64,000 bases of DNA, from assembly GCA_035506535.1 (NCBI GenBank), contig DATJPE010000003.1:1-64000 (forward strand), read 5' to 3'. Numbering within the stretch: position 1 is the stretch's first letter; each line of letters begins with the position of its first letter. Positions 62,183 to 64,000 of the stretch are shown here, in pieces. The notes beneath the pieces are model-generated. The model was not told the origin of the DNA. It saw only the letters and a list, made by a program, of their open reading frames with translations, and did no database searches. This DNA is from Actinomycetes bacterium (GTDB taxonomy: Bacteria; Actinomycetota; Actinomycetes; DATJPE01). Made by a program: the position numbers and the translations under genes.

Positions 62183-63867
62183 GCGAGTGGTGGCGTTCGG
62201 CCGTCGTCTACCAGATCTACCCGCGAAGCTTCGCGGACTCCGACGGCGACGGGATCGGGGACCTGCGCGGGATCATCGGCCGGCTCGACTACCTCAGCCG
62301 GCTCGGCGTCGACGTCGTGTGGCTCTCACCGGTCTATCCCTCTCCCCAGGACGACAACGGCTACGACATCAGCAACTACCAGGACATCGACCCGGCCTTC
62401 GGGACCCTGGCGGACTTCGACGAGCTGCTCGCCGGCCTGCACAGCCGTGGCATCAAGCTCGTCATGGACCTCGTGGTCAACCACACCTCCGACGAGCACC
62501 CGTGGTTCGTCGAGTCACGGGCGGCAAAGCACGCGCCGCGCCGGGACTGGTACTGGTGGCGGCCGCCTCGCGGCGGGCTGCCACCAGGCAGCCCCGGCGC
62601 CGAACCCACCAACTGGGAGTCGTTCTTCTCGGGACACGCGTGGGAGCTCGACGAGTCCAGTGGGGACTACTACCTGCACCTGTTCTCACGCAAGCAACCG
62701 GACCTCAACTGGGAGAACCCCGAGGTCCGCCAGGCGGTCCACACGATGATGCGGTGGTGGCTGGACCGCGGTGTCGACGGGTTCCGGATGGATGTCATCA
62801 ACCTGATCTCGAAGGACCCGGCGCTGCCGGACGGCCCGACCCGTCCGGGACGAGCGCTGGGGGACGCCACGCCGTACGTCGTCAACGGGCCGAGGCTGCA
62901 CGAGTACCTCCGCGAGATGCGCAGCGAGGTCTTCGGCGGCCGACCTGGTGACTACCTCACGGTGGGCGAGACCCCCGGGATCACCGTCGCCGACGGCCTG
63001 GCGTTCACCGACCCCTCGCGGGGCGAGGTGGACATGGTGTTCCAATTCGAGCACGTGCAGCTGGACCAGGGCGAGACCAAGTGGGACGTGCGGCCGCTCG
63101 ATCTCCGGAAGCTGAAGGCCTGCCTGGGCGGGTGGCAGGAGGGTCTCGCCGACGTCGGGTGGAACAGTCTCTACTGGGACAACCACGACCAGCCGCGCGC
63201 GGTGTCGCGGTTCGGCGACGACGGGGAGCACCGCGTCCGCTCGGCGAAACTGCTCGCCACCGTGCTCCACCTGCACCGCGGGACGCCGTACGTCTACCAG
63301 GGCGAGGAGCTCGGCATGACCAACGTGCCCTTCGCCGGCATCGAGGACTTCCGCGACATCGAGGCGCTCAACCACTACCGGGATGCGATCTCGGCGGGCG
63401 AGGACCCCGACCAGGTCCTGGCCTCGCTTCGCGCCATGGGACGCGACAACGCCCGCAGCCCCATGCAGTGGGACGCCTCCCAGGAGGCCGGGTTCACCAC
63501 GGGCACGCCGTGGGCGCCGGTCAACCCCAACCACACCGAGATCAACGCGGCGGCGCAGGTGGACGACCCGGAGTCGGTCTTCACCCACTACCGCCGGCTC
63601 ATCGCGATGCGGCACGAGGACCCCGTGGTCGTGCACGGTTCCTTCACGATGCTGGTGCCGGACCACGACCGGCTCTACGCCTTCACCCGGGCGCACGAGG
63701 GGGCCGAGCTCCTCGTGCTGGCCAACTTCTCCGCCGAGCCGCTCGACCTGGCCGGTCTGGTCGACCTCGCCTGGCTCGACGCCACAACGGTCCTGGCGAA
63801 CTACCCGGAGCCGTGGCACGGACCGGTTCTGCGGGCCTGGGAGGCGCGGGTGCACCGGCGAGCATGA
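62179..63867 (+). CDS. GH13 alpha-glucosidase (oligo-1,6-/alpha-glucosidase subfamily)
   Basis: The 562-residue enzyme has conserved regions WWRSAVVYQIYPRSF, MDLVVNHTSDEHPWF, GFRMDVINLISK (nucleophile Asp), YLTVGETPG (acid Glu) and YWDNHDQPRAVSRFG (transition-state Asp). It hydrolyses short alpha-glucosides in the cytoplasm, with no signal peptide. The Asp-rich DSDGDGIGDL loop near the start binds calcium in the family. The GTG overlaps the preceding flavoprotein stop. Confidence 0.95.
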   Translation: MSEWWRSAVVYQIYPRSFADSDGDGIGDLRGIIGRLDYLSRLGVDVVWLSPVYPSPQDDNGYDISNYQDIDPAFGTLADFDELLAGLHSRGIKLVMDLVVNHTSDEHPWFVESRAAKHAPRRDWYWWRPPRGGLPPGSPGAEPTNWESFFSGHAWELDESSGDYYLHLFSRKQPDLNWENPEVRQAVHTMMRWWLDRGVDGFRMDVINLISKDPALPDGPTRPGRALGDATPYVVNGPRLHEYLREMRSEVFGGRPGDYLTVGETPGITVADGLAFTDPSRGEVDMVFQFEHVQLDQGETKWDVRPLDLRKLKACLGGWQEGLADVGWNSLYWDNHDQPRAVSRFGDDGEHRVRSAKLLATVLHLHRGTPYVYQGEELGMTNVPFAGIEDFRDIEALNHYRDAISAGEDPDQVLASLRAMGRDNARSPMQWDASQEAGFTTGTPWAPVNPNHTEINAAAQVDDPESVFTHYRRLIAMRHEDPVVVHGSFTMLVPDHDRLYAFTRAHEGAELLVLANFSAEPLDLAGLVDLAWLDATTVLANYPEPWHGPVLRAWEARVHRRA

Positions 63868-63901
63868 GCCCGGGCCGCCGCCGCCCACGGCGGTGCTCGC
63901 C
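63857..63901 (+). terminator. Bipartite hairpin at the end of the glucosidase gene
   Basis: The outer arms GGCGAGCA (63857-63864) and TGCTCGCC (63894-63901) enclose an inner CCGCC/GGCGG stem. The structure overlaps the stop codon. Confidence 0.55.
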
Positions 63902-63954
63902 ACGGGGACTTTCGTCCCTGGCTCCGGTCGGCGGGGCACGCCCACGATCGACGG

Positions 63955-64000
63955 GTGAGCACAGGTCGGGTCGTGGAGGTCCTGTCACGAGAGGGCTGCG
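63955..64000 (+). CDS. Possible start of a downstream gene, cut by window end
   Basis: A GTG at 63955 opens a frame (VSTGRVVEVLSREGC) that runs to the window edge. It is too short to recognise; listed only so the edge is not read as empty. Confidence 0.3.
   Translation, partial: MSTGRVVEVLSREGC

Noticed and set aside
1-64000. tRNA, rRNA, insertion sequence or prophage genes
   Set aside because: No transposase, integrase, phage structural protein or RNA-gene pattern was recognised on either strand.

Overview
The window is a high-GC, densely packed actinobacterial chromosome segment. The lineage evidence is a WhiB1-type protein, a SigR/RsrA pair, the 24-residue ribosomal protein bL37, Ni-superoxide dismutase, a PdtaS-type kinase and a DUF222/HNH nuclease gene. 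Gene content and style suggest a Nocardioides-like member of Propionibacteriales (inference). I see no rRNA, tRNA, CRISPR array, insertion sequence or prophage.

Left part (1-9.4 kb): the 3' end of kgd (2-oxoglutarate metabolism) with a tiny downstream partner gene; a divergent oxidoreductase / autoregulated PadR pair; the divergent sodX-sodN pair; a GNAT / anti-sigma / SigB-F-type sigma run; a lipid-kinase-like gene; and whiB1 behind a 312-bp leader region. A strong two-sided terminator separates whiB1 from the next, leftward block.

Core regulatory block (9.4-27.8 kb): pdtaS, pilT, a mini biotinyl carrier protein and two membrane HD-domain proteins (one HD-GYP, one degenerate) run leftward. 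They are preceded by a previously unlisted small ORF and a hairpin-rich leader. Next come two hypothetical proteins and bL37 (rightward), facing rsrA-sigR, which has a near-perfect SigR-type autoregulatory promoter. An alpha/beta hydrolase, SRAP, aroA, rsgA and hisN follow. From memory, the order whiB1-pdtaS-biotinyl protein-rshA-sigH-SRAP-aroA-rsgA resembles the Rv3219-Rv3228 region of Mycobacterium tuberculosis. A nucleobase cassette (NCS1 permease; cytosine deaminase-like enzyme overlapping a Rieske oxygenase) sits inside it.

Accessory metabolism (27.8-50.3 kb and on to 51.9 kb): a seven-gene leftward operon (amidohydrolase, solute-binding lipoprotein, amidase, four-gene Opp/Dpp-type ABC transporter) faces a TetR gene. 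A 15-bp palindrome lies over the operon's -35 box. A CBS protein, a P450 and an EAL-type c-di-GMP protein follow. The histidine-utilisation genes hutU, an M20 amidohydrolase, hutF, hutI and (opposed) hutH are interrupted between hutF and hutI. The interruption is a lipoprotein gene and a frameshifted DUF222/HNH gene that has its own promoter and an SOS-box-like palindrome at its start codon.

Right part (51.9-64 kb): kdpE-kdpD without kdpFABC, a TetR-regulated DHA2 efflux pump, a metallo-beta-lactamase-fold hydrolase behind a 16-bp tandem repeat, a KimA-like APC transporter with a C-terminal OB-fold-like domain, a GlcD-like FAD oxidase and a GH13 alpha-glucosidase.

Almost every operon is joined by 4-base ATGA/GTGA overlaps, which I used repeatedly to choose starts.
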